Positions 1 to 6,889 of a stretch of DNA of 64,000 nucleotides are shown one piece after another. Location of the stretch: contig NZ_ASWD01000001.1 of the NCBI RefSeq assembly GCF_000407485.1, forward strand, positions 124,001 to 188,000. The letters run 5' to 3'. The stretch is from Enterococcus pallens ATCC BAA-351 (GTDB lineage Bacteria; Bacillota; Bacilli; Lactobacillales; Enterococcaceae). A program made the position numbers and the translations under genes. How positions within the stretch are numbered: position 1 is the first letter of the stretch; the number at the start of each line of letters is the position of its first letter. The notes beneath the pieces were generated by a model. The model was not told the origin of the DNA and did not search any database. It saw only the letters and a list, made by a program, of their open reading frames with translations.

Positions 1-50
1 TCACCTGCTTAGTTGCTCGCAAGCGTAAGGATACCTTCAATTATACTTAA
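1..50 (+). CDS. C-terminal tail of an upstream gene (partial)
   Basis: The frame starting at base 3 is open to a TAA at 48-50 and gives a short basic tail ending in KDTFNYT. It lies about 50 bases before the PTS IIB gene, so it may be the end of another gene of the same PTS locus, such as the missing IIC or a regulator. Sixteen codons are too few to assign a family. Confidence 0.3.
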   Translation, partial: TCLVARKRKDTFNYT

Positions 51-101
51 GCACGTGAAAAAAGTATCGGTTCATTCATGCAAAAGAAAGGAATTAGAAT
101 A

Positions 102-422
102 ATGAAAACAATCATGTTAGTTTGTGCTGCTGGAATGAGTACAAGTCTTTTAGTTACAAAAATGGAGAAAGCTGCGGAAGCGCAAGGTGTGGAAGTGAAA
201 ATTTTTGCACTATCTGCTTCAGAAGCTGATCCTGAAATTGAGAAGGGGGAGATCGACGTGATCCTGCTGGGACCTCAAGTTCGTTTCATGTTAAAGCAGT
301 TTGAAGAAAAAGCCGCCCGGATCAATATTCCAGTAGCCGTCATCGATATGAAGGATTACGGTATGATGAATGGAGAACAAGTCTTTGCCGCAGCAAATCA
401 ATTGATAGAAAAAGGAGTCTAA
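102..422 (+). CDS. PTS lactose/cellobiose-family IIB component
   Basis: This 106-aa protein is a cytoplasmic phosphotransferase domain of the lactose/cellobiose PTS family. It passes phosphate from IIA to the incoming sugar through a cysteine. The N-terminus reads MKTIMLVCAAGMSTSLL, the classic phosphocysteine P-loop with Cys8. An ATG at 78 is in frame, but AAAGGAA sits at the right distance before the ATG at 102, so the later start is preferred. The IIA gene follows five bases after the stop. No IIC gene follows, so the membrane part of the permease must lie outside the window or elsewhere. The sugar (cellobiose, chitobiose, lactose or another beta-glucoside) cannot be told from IIB alone. 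Confidence 0.9.
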   Translation: MKTIMLVCAAGMSTSLLVTKMEKAAEAQGVEVKIFALSASEADPEIEKGEIDVILLGPQVRFMLKQFEEKAARINIPVAVIDMKDYGMMNGEQVFAAANQLIEKGV

Positions 423-426
423 TTGA

Positions 427-738
427 ATGGAAAATCAAAATTTAGAAGTGATCATGGGCTTGATTGTACATGGCGGCAATGCCAAAAGCTATGCGATGGA
501 GGCTATCCAAGCAGCCAAAGAACAGCAATTCGCCGAGGCCGATAAAAGGATTGTCTTGGCCAAAGAATCTTTGATAGAGGCCCACCATACTCAGACGGAC
601 TTGCTGACAGCAGAAGCCTCTGGTGAAAATACAGAAATCTCGTTACTAATGGTTCACAGCCAAGATCATCTAATGACCTCGATTGCCTTTACCGATCTGG
701 CGGAAGAATTGATTGCTATTTATAAGAAGATTGCTTGA
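427..738 (+). CDS. PTS lactose/cellobiose-family IIA component
   Basis: This 103-aa all-helical protein is a IIA domain of the lactose/cellobiose PTS, which takes phosphate from HPr and gives it to IIB. Its start MENQNLEVIMGLIVHGGNA and the motif VHSQDHLMT near residues 76-84 are diagnostic; His77 is the expected phosphorylation site. The length is normal for the family. The gene is translated from the same message as the IIB gene, five bases downstream of it. After its stop comes a region of gene and IS debris, so this locus seems to be truncated on its 3' side. Confidence 0.9.
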   Translation: MENQNLEVIMGLIVHGGNAKSYAMEAIQAAKEQQFAEADKRIVLAKESLIEAHHTQTDLLTAEASGENTEISLLMVHSQDHLMTSIAFTDLAEELIAIYKKIA

Positions 739-832
739 GTTTCAAGGTGTGCAGTACTTTGAAAGCTTTAGCAAAAGGAATGTCTTTAATTACTATAGAT
801 CAACTGTCGTAAATAAAAATGGAGGTTGAATA

Positions 833-918
833 ATGAATCTAAGAGCTTAACCACTGGTGAGGAAGTTTTATCTTCTCTTGGTACTAGTACTGTCTATAAA
901 CAACAGATAATGAAGTAG
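833..918 (+). pseudogene. Frameshifted remnant of a small gene
   Basis: GGAGG at 821-825 stands before an ATG at 833, but this frame stops after five codons. Shifting by one base inside the fourth codon opens a frame (KSLTTGEEVLSSLGTSTVYK and on) to a TAG at 916-918. This looks like the start of a gene broken by a frameshift and cut off by the adjoining IS-like end. Its family is not recognised. Confidence 0.3.
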
Positions 919-942
919 TAAATCTCATAATGATGAATGTAG

Positions 943-1045
943 TGACCCCATAAGTTAGACTTTTTCGGAGTGGAGAAATCCACTCTATTTTTAGGTGCTT
1001 TTATTGATAATTTCTATGCCGATTTTCAAAAGGGAAAAAGGGCAT
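943..1045. mobile_element. Possible remnant of an IS3-family end
   Basis: The segment starts TGACCCCATAAGTTAGAC, which resembles the terminal inverted repeats of IS3-family (IS150-group) elements, followed by about 80 bases without an intact reading frame. No transposase is present. The assignment rests only on the look of the terminus. Confidence 0.3.
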
Positions 1046-1078
1046 TTCCAACTATAAGCATGGATAAATAACAAGTAA

Positions 1079-1107
1079 TTGACATTAAACGAATGATCAT
1101 TTAATAT
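1079..1107 (+). promoter_or_regulatory. Promoter of tetR with operator O1 (1086-1103)
   Basis: TTGACA at 1079-1084, a 17-bp spacer and TAATAT at 1102-1107 make a near-consensus promoter. The start codon at 1114 is only six bases after the -10 box, so the transcript would begin at or next to the ATG. TAAACG-N6-CATTTA at 1086-1103 covers the spacer and the -10 box. It matches two sites upstream of the next gene and is the likely autorepression operator. Confidence 0.7.
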
Positions 1108-1113
1108 AGAATC

Positions 1114-1686
1114 ATGAGAAAGAAAGATTTTACTAAACGCGATAACATCATTCATGCAGCGATGGATTTAATTAATGAACGCGGGTTTTCGGATACCCCG
1201 ATGTCGCAAATTGCGAAGAAAGCCAACGTTTCAGCGGCGACTATTTATGTCTATTTCGACAATAAAGAAGATCTAATTAACAAGCTGTATTACTACGCTA
1301 AGAAAAAAATGCGTGATTATGTGTTGTCTGATTATGATGAAGCTGCACCAATTGAAGACCGCTACAAACAATATCTGAAGAAATTCATTCAATTCTTAAT
1401 GAACAATCCTCAGGAATTCCTGTTTATCGAACAGTTCCAGAATTCTCCGTTGTTAAATGAAGAAGTGAGTGAGAGTATCTCAGAGCTGTTTCAGCAATTC
1501 CATTCAATTTATGATGAGGGCCGACAGGAGAAGGTCTTCAAGAATGTAGATACTGCAGTTATTGCTGGCTTTACCATCAATCCGGCGATGCAATTCGTAA
1601 AGGATTATTACGCAGAAACTTTGCCTTTAAACGAGGCGATGATGAACGAAATTATCCAAATGAGCTGGGATGCAGTGAAATACTAG
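1114..1686 (+). CDS. TetR/AcrR-family transcriptional regulator
   Basis: This 190-aa protein has an N-terminal TetR helix-turn-helix at about residues 8-55, including MSQIAKKANVSAATIYVYF, then a helical ligand-binding domain without recognisable specificity. TetR proteins are dimeric repressors released by a small ligand. No ribosome binding site precedes the ATG, and a strong promoter ends six bases before it, so the mRNA looks leaderless. Three 18-bp sites TAAACG-N6-CATTTA lie in the promoter and upstream of the next gene, giving a likely regulon of tetR itself plus the GNAT gene and small ORF downstream. The ligand is unknown. Confidence 0.88.
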   Translation: MRKKDFTKRDNIIHAAMDLINERGFSDTPMSQIAKKANVSAATIYVYFDNKEDLINKLYYYAKKKMRDYVLSDYDEAAPIEDRYKQYLKKFIQFLMNNPQEFLFIEQFQNSPLLNEEVSESISELFQQFHSIYDEGRQEKVFKNVDTAVIAGFTINPAMQFVKDYYAETLPLNEAMMNEIIQMSWDAVKY

Positions 1687-1717
1687 CAAGCAAGAGCACT
1701 TCTTGCGGCTAGTCTGA

Positions 1718-1787
1718 TAAATGAATGTACGTTTAATATAGAAGACAAAATTTGTCTTTTCGTCTATAATAAACGAATAAGCATTTA
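1718..1787 (+). promoter_or_regulatory. Promoter of the GNAT gene flanked by TetR operators O2 and O3
   Basis: O2 (1718-1735) is the O1 motif in reverse orientation and O3 (1770-1787) is in direct orientation; each keeps TAAACG and CATTTA around a 6-bp core. Between them are AAGACA at 1742-1747 and a perfect TATAAT at 1765-1770 with a 17-bp spacer. O3 lies over the expected transcription start. A separate 7-1-7 inverted repeat AGACAAA-A-TTTGTCT spans 1743-1757. Confidence 0.6.
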
Positions 1788-1812
1788 ATAATCACAAGAT
1801 GGGAGGAACGCT

Positions 1813-2151
1813 ATGGTTGCCATTCACATTAGTACACCCTACAGCAAGGAATTCTTCGAGGCGATTAATCTGAGAAAACAACTGCTGGACCGAAAAATCA
1901 ACTATCGCAAAGAACGCCGCTATGTCACACTCGTTGCTATCCATGACAATACGATGATTGGAACCGCATCGATTCAACTCTTTACCCCCTCGGTGGGCAG
2001 AATCAAAGAAATCGCAGTTCTACCCGAATTCGCCGAAAAAGACGTCGAAAGCAAATTAATCCATTTTGCTGAAAAATACCTCACAAATCGCAGTAAATCG
2101 AAGTCTATTCTCTTTGGCAAGAAACTTAAGAATTTAAGCAACACTGCTTAA
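1813..2151 (+). CDS. Small GNAT-like N-acetyltransferase
   Basis: This 112-aa protein resembles a short GNAT acetyltransferase: the central part (GRIKEIAVLPEFAEKDVESK) looks like the beta4/motif A region that binds acetyl-CoA, but the usual QxxGxG/A loop is replaced by acidic residues. The family is normally 140-180 aa, so this is a short form and may not be catalytic. GGGAGG at 1801-1806 supports the start. Its promoter carries two operators matching that of the upstream tetR, so it is probably a target of that repressor. The 56-aa ORF downstream is likely cotranscribed. Confidence 0.6.
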   Translation: MVAIHISTPYSKEFFEAINLRKQLLDRKINYRKERRYVTLVAIHDNTMIGTASIQLFTPSVGRIKEIAVLPEFAEKDVESKLIHFAEKYLTNRSKSKSILFGKKLKNLSNTA

Positions 2152-2179
2152 TCAAAACCAAAAATCAGGAGGAATGTTA

Positions 2180-2350
2180 ATGAACCAAAACCCCGGCAAA
2201 TCAATTCAAGAACTAGAGAAAATCAAGATCGAACTAGAAATGAAACGCAACTACTTCGGTGAATTCACCATCAACGTTTTACACAATGATCTCAAAGAAC
2301 ATTACGAAAACTTCAAAGAAGACCTCGATGAAGAGTGCACTCCAGCTTAA
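2180..2350 (+). CDS. Small acidic, helical hypothetical protein (56 aa)
   Basis: An AGGAGG at 2168-2173 precedes this ATG by a normal distance. The 56 residues are mostly helical and charged, with a repeated ELEKIKIELEMK pattern near the start and many Glu and Asp residues. It lies 28 bases after the GNAT gene and is followed by a strong terminator, so both are probably one transcript. The family is not recognised. The good ribosome binding site, the operon position and the terminator directly after it are the reasons for calling it real. Confidence 0.6.
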   Translation: MNQNPGKSIQELEKIKIELEMKRNYFGEFTINVLHNDLKEHYENFKEDLDEECTPA

Positions 2351-2385
2351 AACCTTACCAGCATCAATACCAAAATTTCATAGCT

Positions 2386-2420
2386 AAAATAAGAGCCTGA
2401 AATACGGGCTCTTATTTTTT
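2386..2420 (+). terminator. Rho-independent terminator of the tetR-regulated operon
   Basis: The hairpin AATAAGAGCC / GGGCTCTTATT with an 8-base loop is followed by a run of T. It ends the transcript of the GNAT gene and the 56-aa ORF. Confidence 0.85.
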
Positions 2421-2496
2421 GTGCTCGGGCGAGTTTGAAAAATCGGCTTTCTAAGAATATTGGAATAGGGTACACTTAGAATGAGGAGGGATCACT

Positions 2497-3090
2497 ATGG
2501 CGAAGAAATATTTTGTTCAACGCAACGGTTCATGGCATACCTGGCAGTTCCTGCAGCTTAGACAAAATGATCCCAAGTGGCGCGGAGCCTACCTGGCTGC
2601 TAAAAAACAACGGCGCAAGGATGCGGTGATCACGACTGTTGTTAGTGTACTGGTGTTAGCTTTGAGTGCTATTGGTATTTATTTTGTGGTGGAGATTTAT
2701 GGTAATAAGCAAGCAGTCAATGATACCCTTTTACCCAATGTTTCTAGTTCATCAATCATAAAAGAAAGCCAGTCTATTAGTTCCAGCACTGTCCCCTCAA
2801 GTAATGAGGTTTCTACTGAAGAGCCATTGACTCTTAGCAGTGCAGAAGAGCAGGTCATACAGCTTTTCCAGGAGCGGGCCCAAAATGATCCTGAATGGGC
2901 GTTTCTAAATAAAGCACCCTATGGACCGATTACTTCTTATGATGAAAATGGAAAAATTGTAGTGGAGGTGCGTCAGGCGTCAGAAGACGATTCTCATGAT
3001 TCTTGGATTGCCAATTTTGAAGAGGATGAAAATGGTCAACTAATTGAAGTTGATAATGTTTACACGCTAGGACGCACCTATCAAGAATAG
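2497..3090 (+). CDS. Membrane-anchored hypothetical protein with Ser-rich linker
   Basis: The 197-aa protein has a basic cytoplasmic N-terminus of about 42 residues with WHTWQFLQLRQNDPKW, one transmembrane helix at about 45-68, then an extracellular Ser/Thr-rich linker (75-110) and a C-terminal domain with a second NDPEWAFLNKAPYG segment. The fragments QNDPKW and QNDPEW make an internal echo across the membrane. A GAGGAGG ribosome binding site lies just upstream. The next gene, a GNAT acetyltransferase, begins 20 bases later and is probably in the same operon. No family was recognised; a wall-associated sensor or lipid-anchored substrate binder would fit the shape, but nothing in the sequence proves either. 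Confidence 0.7.
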   Translation: MAKKYFVQRNGSWHTWQFLQLRQNDPKWRGAYLAAKKQRRKDAVITTVVSVLVLALSAIGIYFVVEIYGNKQAVNDTLLPNVSSSSIIKESQSISSSTVPSSNEVSTEEPLTLSSAEEQVIQLFQERAQNDPEWAFLNKAPYGPITSYDENGKIVVEVRQASEDDSHDSWIANFEEDENGQLIEVDNVYTLGRTYQE

Positions 3091-3110
3091 CTTAAATAGA
3101 GGAGAAACTA

Positions 3111-3563
3111 ATGAAGATCAAACAAATCACAGCGAACAAAAAAGAGTTTATGGACTTATTGCTGTTAGCCGATGAACAAGAAAGTATGATTGACAACTAT
3201 TTAGAACGGGGCGACATGTTTGCCTTGTATGACGATGACTTAAAAAGTATTTGTGTGGTAACTGACGAAGGAGAAGGCACTTACGAGCTGCAAAGCCTAG
3301 CCACTTACGAACAGTTTCAAGGGAATGGATATGGCAAGCAGCTGGTGAGTTATATAGTGGACTATTATAAGGACAAAGGGTCGACTATGCTGGTGGGTAC
3401 TGGAGATGTTCCCGGGATTTTGACATTTTACGAGAGCTGCGGCTTTGCACCAGCCTATCGTATCGAAAATTTTTTTATCGAGCATTACGATCATCCGATT
3501 TTTGAAGAAGGAATTCAGTTAAAGGATAAGGTTTTTCTAACCATGAATTTAGCGGCAAAATAA
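3111..3563 (+). CDS. GNAT-family N-acetyltransferase
   Basis: This 150-aa protein is a standard GNAT acyltransferase. The acetyl-CoA pyrophosphate loop QGNGYGKQL lies near residue 68, after the beta-strand ELQSLATYEQF, and a late strand GILTFYESCGFAPAYR matches motif B, where the acceptor substrate is read. The substrate is unknown. It follows the membrane-anchored hypothetical by 20 bases with AGAGGAG ahead of the start. A bidirectional terminator begins at its stop codon. Confidence 0.88.
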   Translation: MKIKQITANKKEFMDLLLLADEQESMIDNYLERGDMFALYDDDLKSICVVTDEGEGTYELQSLATYEQFQGNGYGKQLVSYIVDYYKDKGSTMLVGTGDVPGILTFYESCGFAPAYRIENFFIEHYDHPIFEEGIQLKDKVFLTMNLAAK

Positions 3564-3606
3564 AAGTGACAGTTTGCGGATAAACCTGCAGACTGTCACT
3601 TTTTTT
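3562..3606. terminator. Bidirectional terminator
   Basis: AAAAGTGACAGT and ACTGTCACTTTTTTT pair around a loop at about 3575-3592. It can stop the GNAT transcript from the left and minus-strand transcription from the right. Confidence 0.8.
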
Positions 3607-3720
3607 AATCCAAACAGCAACGTGTACTAGTTGGCCTTCCGTGATCGCTTCTTTTTTTCGGATGGCAGCTTTTAGTGGCAGTTGGAAAAAGAAACCTGGA
3701 ATTAGCTGCTCATTTACCAA
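3601..3720 (-). pseudogene. Possible C-terminal remnant of a DUF1905-like protein
   Basis: The frame from a TTG at 3720 gives FFFQLPLKAAIRKKEAITEG followed by QLVHVAVWIKK, which resembles the end of DUF1905 domains (typically LPVKAAVRKxxGxxEGDxVxVxL). There is no stop before the terminator, no upstream half of the domain and no clear ribosome binding site, so it looks like a leftover 3' end next to the 64-aa gene. The family call is from memory of the motif only. Confidence 0.35.
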
Positions 3721-3904
3721 AGACTTTGTAAAGGTGTTCTAATTGAGTAATGATGTCGACTTGATTGTGGTATTCAAATTCCAGAAAAGCTTCTTTTTCT
3801 ACAATATGCGGTTTCGGTGTAATCTGCTGAATGGCATGGGTTGTTTCTACCACCACCGCTTCTTTTGTAATATAGACTTTTCCAGCCGAGTTTTTGAAAT
3901 ACAT
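3710..3904 (-). CDS. Small conserved-looking hypothetical protein (64 aa)
   Basis: On the minus strand an AAGGAGGGA stands eight bases before the ATG, a strong reason to accept this gene. The 64-aa product MYFKNSAGKVYITKEAVVVE and on has an early beta-rich part and a C-terminal QLEHLYKVFGK helix. It has no transmembrane segment or signal peptide. The stop overlaps the start of the DUF1905-like remnant. No function can be assigned. Confidence 0.55.
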   Translation of the reverse strand: MYFKNSAGKVYITKEAVVVETTHAIQQITPKPHIVEKEAFLEFEYHNQVDIITQLEHLYKVFGK

Positions 3905-4111
3905 CAGTTATCCCTCCTTGTATTTAAAAGTACGCAAAAAAGCCTTCTTTATTTTTTTATTTTGCACATTTTTTAGCTCTGAGAATAGGTTAAGCAAGCC
4001 ATGAGATTCTGCTAAATTCTTCTACACAATCTTAGAAAGCGCTTCCTGTAGTGGTAGAATAAAAGCGTAGATTTTCAAGGTTTTCGAGTATGAACACAGG
4101 AGGCAAAGAGA

Positions 4112-5257
4112 ATGAAAGACAATACGAAATTAATCCATGGCTATCCGGTATTTGATGATGAAACTGGGGCATCATCAATCCCGTTGTATCAATGCTCCAC
4201 TTTTAAACAAGCATCCATTAAAGACAGTCAGCCGTATACCTATTCTCGTTTCGGCAATCCCACTCGTCATGCGTTAGAGGAGGGCATCGCAGCCATTGAG
4301 GACGGTCAATTTGCGACAGCTTTTTCTTCAGGAATGGGGGCGATTTCTGCAGTATTATTAAGCTTCAACCAAGGCGATCATCTGGTAATGTGCAAGAGTA
4401 TTTACGGGGGCACCTTCCAGCTGGTTAATGAAGTGATGAATCGTTTTGGGATTGAAGTTACTTTTGTAGACGAAACGAATTTGCTTGATTGGGAGCAAGC
4501 AATTCGTCCCAATACGCGGGCGCTTTATTTAGAAACGCCTTCGAATCCTTTGTTAAGTGTCACTGATATTGCTGGTGTGGTGGCACTTGCAAAAAAACAT
4601 CAGCTGCAAACGATTATTGACAATACCTTCATGACGCCCTTATTCCAGCAGCCTTTGGAAATGGGTGTGGATGTGGTCATTCACAGTGCAACGAAATTTA
4701 TCAATGGGCATAGTGATGTAGTGGCTGGTTTAGTCATTACCAACGACGAAAATTGGGCCAAACAACTCGTACTGCAGCAAAAAGTGCTCGGCAGTATTTT
4801 GAGTGTGGAAGATTGCTGGCTGATTATGCGTGGTATGAAAACCATGGGCCTAAGAATGGAACAAAGTGCCAAAAGCGCTGAGAAAATCAGTTGGCTTTTG
4901 AACGAACATGCTGCTGTCAAAAAGGTTTACTATCCTGGGCTGCCTAGTCATCCTGGCTATGAAGTGCATCGCAAACAAGCCAGCAGCGGAGGCGCGGTTT
5001 TGTCCTTCGAACTGGAAAATCAGGCCGCTGTATATGCCTTTGCGGAGGCCTTAAACCTTCCTATTGCGGCAGTTAGTCTTGGCGGAGTCGAGTCCATTCT
5101 GTCTTATCCAGTAACCATGAGCCATGCCTGTGTACCGAAGGAAGAACGAGAAAAGCAAGGGGTAACAGAAGGTCTGCTGCGTCTTTCTGTCGGCATTGAA
5201 GATACCGAAGATCTGTTGGAAGACTTAAAACAGGCCTTAAATACAATAACTAGCTAG
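4112..5257 (+). CDS. Cys/Met-metabolism PLP enzyme (cystathionine gamma-synthase/lyase family)
   Basis: The 381-aa protein belongs to the trans-sulfuration family of PLP enzymes, which join or split cystathionine or related sulfur amino acids in the cytoplasm. Visible marks are YSRFGNPTRHALE near residue 45, the cofactor-stacking FSSGMGAISAV loop, ETPSNPLLSVTD, DNTFMTPLFQQP, and the PLP lysine Lys195 in HSATKFINGHSDVVAG. The C-terminal SLGGVESILSYPVTMSHA loop also fits. The length is normal. It stands alone with AGGAGGC before the start and an extended -10 (TGGTAGAAT at about 4061-4069). AAAGCGCTTCC at about 4037-4047 looks like a weak cre site. Synthase, beta-lyase and gamma-lyase cannot be told apart here. 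Confidence 0.88.
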   Translation: MKDNTKLIHGYPVFDDETGASSIPLYQCSTFKQASIKDSQPYTYSRFGNPTRHALEEGIAAIEDGQFATAFSSGMGAISAVLLSFNQGDHLVMCKSIYGGTFQLVNEVMNRFGIEVTFVDETNLLDWEQAIRPNTRALYLETPSNPLLSVTDIAGVVALAKKHQLQTIIDNTFMTPLFQQPLEMGVDVVIHSATKFINGHSDVVAGLVITNDENWAKQLVLQQKVLGSILSVEDCWLIMRGMKTMGLRMEQSAKSAEKISWLLNEHAAVKKVYYPGLPSHPGYEVHRKQASSGGAVLSFELENQAAVYAFAEALNLPIAAVSLGGVESILSYPVTMSHACVPKEEREKQGVTEGLLRLSVGIEDTEDLLEDLKQALNTITS

Positions 5258-5262
5258 TTAAA

Positions 5263-5295
5263 GTAGCGGGAGCCAAGCGGTTTCCGCTATTTTTC
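5263..5295 (+). terminator. Terminator after the PLP enzyme gene
   Basis: A TAGCGG...CCGCTA hairpin ends in ATTTTT directly after the stop codon. Confidence 0.6.
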
Positions 5296-5375
5296 TGTTA
5301 GTGAATCGCCTACGATTTCGTTGAAGCTTCATCGAACGACCGGGCTCGATCAAGCGAATCCCCCAAAATCCACCC

Positions 5376-6485
5376 TTACTTTCGTTTTTTCCCACGACGG
5401 TTAATTTGATTGAGCAAACCGCTTCTATTTCGCTGCTGATTCTTTCGTTGAAGCAGCTGCTGCATACGTTCCTTGTTCGTCAGAGGCTTATCAACTGGGA
5501 TGTCTGGTTCTTCGTTAGGCTGGCTGTTTATCTCCTGATAGACTTCCAGCATGGACTTGCCATGTATCAGTGCTAACTTCGCCAGCTCATTCAGCTCATC
5601 TGGTGACAGTGTGCCAGGATCAAAGCCCGCCATCAAAAAATCTTTGACGGCCTGGAGGGTTTCCTGATCATTCTCTGCGGCCGCTTTGTTAAGGACTGCT
5701 GCTACATTCTCATGGGTTATTTCTTCTGCCTCTGTAGTCGGAGTATCTTCACTTAGCGGATTCACTTGATTTTCAGTTATTGTGTTTATTAATGTCTGAA
5801 TGGGCACTAACTGAATGTTTTTGGCTTGCAGGGCACTTGCTTCTTCTTCATTTCGAGTATCGTAGCTAGGGTGGTAAACGAGAAAATCAGCATAAATCGG
5901 CGTAGCAAATTTGCGGACACCCTCCTTATGAAAAATCGTCAAGGTGCTAAGAATAGACATCAGGTGGAAGTGTTCCTCTTTGGTTATGTCGGGATTGACA
6001 TTGCTTAAATTCCAGCTATGACGCTTGTCGGCTTCGTCTTTAAAATAGGAGATCATATTGGTTTTCTTTTTCGTTGGTCGTTCACCGGAAATAAAATGAG
6101 GCCGCAGCATTTCGAGACTCGCTTGCATATCCTTAGTCACTTGCTGGAAAGTTTGTTGGTGGCCAAAAAGACGGGTAATGACGGTTTGCCACTCGTCATT
6201 TGAAAAATAGTCACGAAAATAAAGGCAAGAAAAGGGCATCGAACGGATGGCATCATCGGTTAGAAAGATTGATCGGATTAACTCCTTGGCAACAAATGAA
6301 AAATCAGCTGCCGATAAACTATTTCGTACAAGAAGCGAAATAGCGCATTCAATAATATATTTACTATCGCGACTAATCTTAAAAAAATCGTTCATTCGTT
6401 TCTCAAGTGAGCTGCGCTTCATGGAGAAAAGTTGACGTTGACCAAGCTGGATTGTTTTTTCCTGAGCTGCTGTTTTGACTACCAT
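5376..6485 (-). CDS. Hypothetical protein, 369 aa, with possible BRCT-like middle and basic tail
   Basis: GAGGGG precedes the minus-strand ATG. The protein is cytoplasmic: a helical N-terminal half (residues 1-150), a segment at about 175-235 (ADFLVYHPSYDTRNEEEAS, then a strand ending LVPIQTLI) whose order of strands and helix recalls a BRCT domain, an acidic linker (240-270), and a very basic tail ending NQINRRGKKRK. The tail suggests contact with nucleic acid. A promoter with TTGAAT and TATATT (16-bp spacer) can be read on the minus strand near 6560-6590. No family was recognised with confidence and the BRCT idea is inference. It is monocistronic. Confidence 0.6.
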   Translation of the reverse strand: MVVKTAAQEKTIQLGQRQLFSMKRSSLEKRMNDFFKISRDSKYIIECAISLLVRNSLSAADFSFVAKELIRSIFLTDDAIRSMPFSCLYFRDYFSNDEWQTVITRLFGHQQTFQQVTKDMQASLEMLRPHFISGERPTKKKTNMISYFKDEADKRHSWNLSNVNPDITKEEHFHLMSILSTLTIFHKEGVRKFATPIYADFLVYHPSYDTRNEEEASALQAKNIQLVPIQTLINTITENQVNPLSEDTPTTEAEEITHENVAAVLNKAAAENDQETLQAVKDFLMAGFDPGTLSPDELNELAKLALIHGKSMLEVYQEINSQPNEEPDIPVDKPLTNKERMQQLLQRKNQQRNRSGLLNQINRRGKKRK

Positions 6486-6846
6486 GTTCTAAACCCCTCA
6501 TTTCGTTTTTCTTGGATACTTTTTCAAACTATTTGATAAACTGGTATTTTTCTCTTTTTTATAATATAACTAGCTTTATTGAATATTCAAGCGGATTCAT
6601 TAAAAAAATTTTTTCAAAAAGCGACCTTTTTTTGGTCGGAATTTGAAAAATAATAGTAAATGAGCGAGTTTATTTCTTTTTGAGAGGTCGATTTTTGCGT
6701 TCTTTAATTAGAAATTTCAGATTTTTTAGGAGTGAATGGATCGTTGAATCAAGGGCAAATCGGGTGAGAGGTTGTGAGAAGAACATGTGCTTTTTTGGTT
6801 ATTTATATTTTCTGTTTTAGTCGTCAAATTCTTGTTTTTGTCTGCA
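6486..6846. other. AT-rich intergenic region without a recognisable gene
   Basis: About 360 bases hold the probable promoter of the 369-aa gene and a GCGACC...GGTC inverted repeat near 6620-6640. No ORF with a ribosome binding site was found on either strand. Confidence 0.5.
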
Positions 6847-6885
6847 GCAAAAAAAGACTCCTTGAAATGAATTTCAAGGAGTTCG
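6847..6885 (-). terminator. Terminator of the ABC-2 exporter operon
   Basis: On the minus strand GAACTCCTTGAAATT pairs with a mirrored arm and is followed by a run of T. It lies just after the permease stop codon. Confidence 0.85.
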
Positions 6886-6889
6886 TCGG

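Noticed and set aside
3475-3720. Full 81-codon minus-strand frame as one gene
   Set aside because: It crosses a bidirectional terminator and reads antisense into the GNAT gene; only the first 40 codons resemble a known domain, so it was kept as a possible remnant.
4031-4050. A clear cre site upstream of the cystathionine-type gene
   Set aside because: AAAGCGCTTCC is only a partial match to the consensus at both ends; mentioned as weak, not listed as a site.
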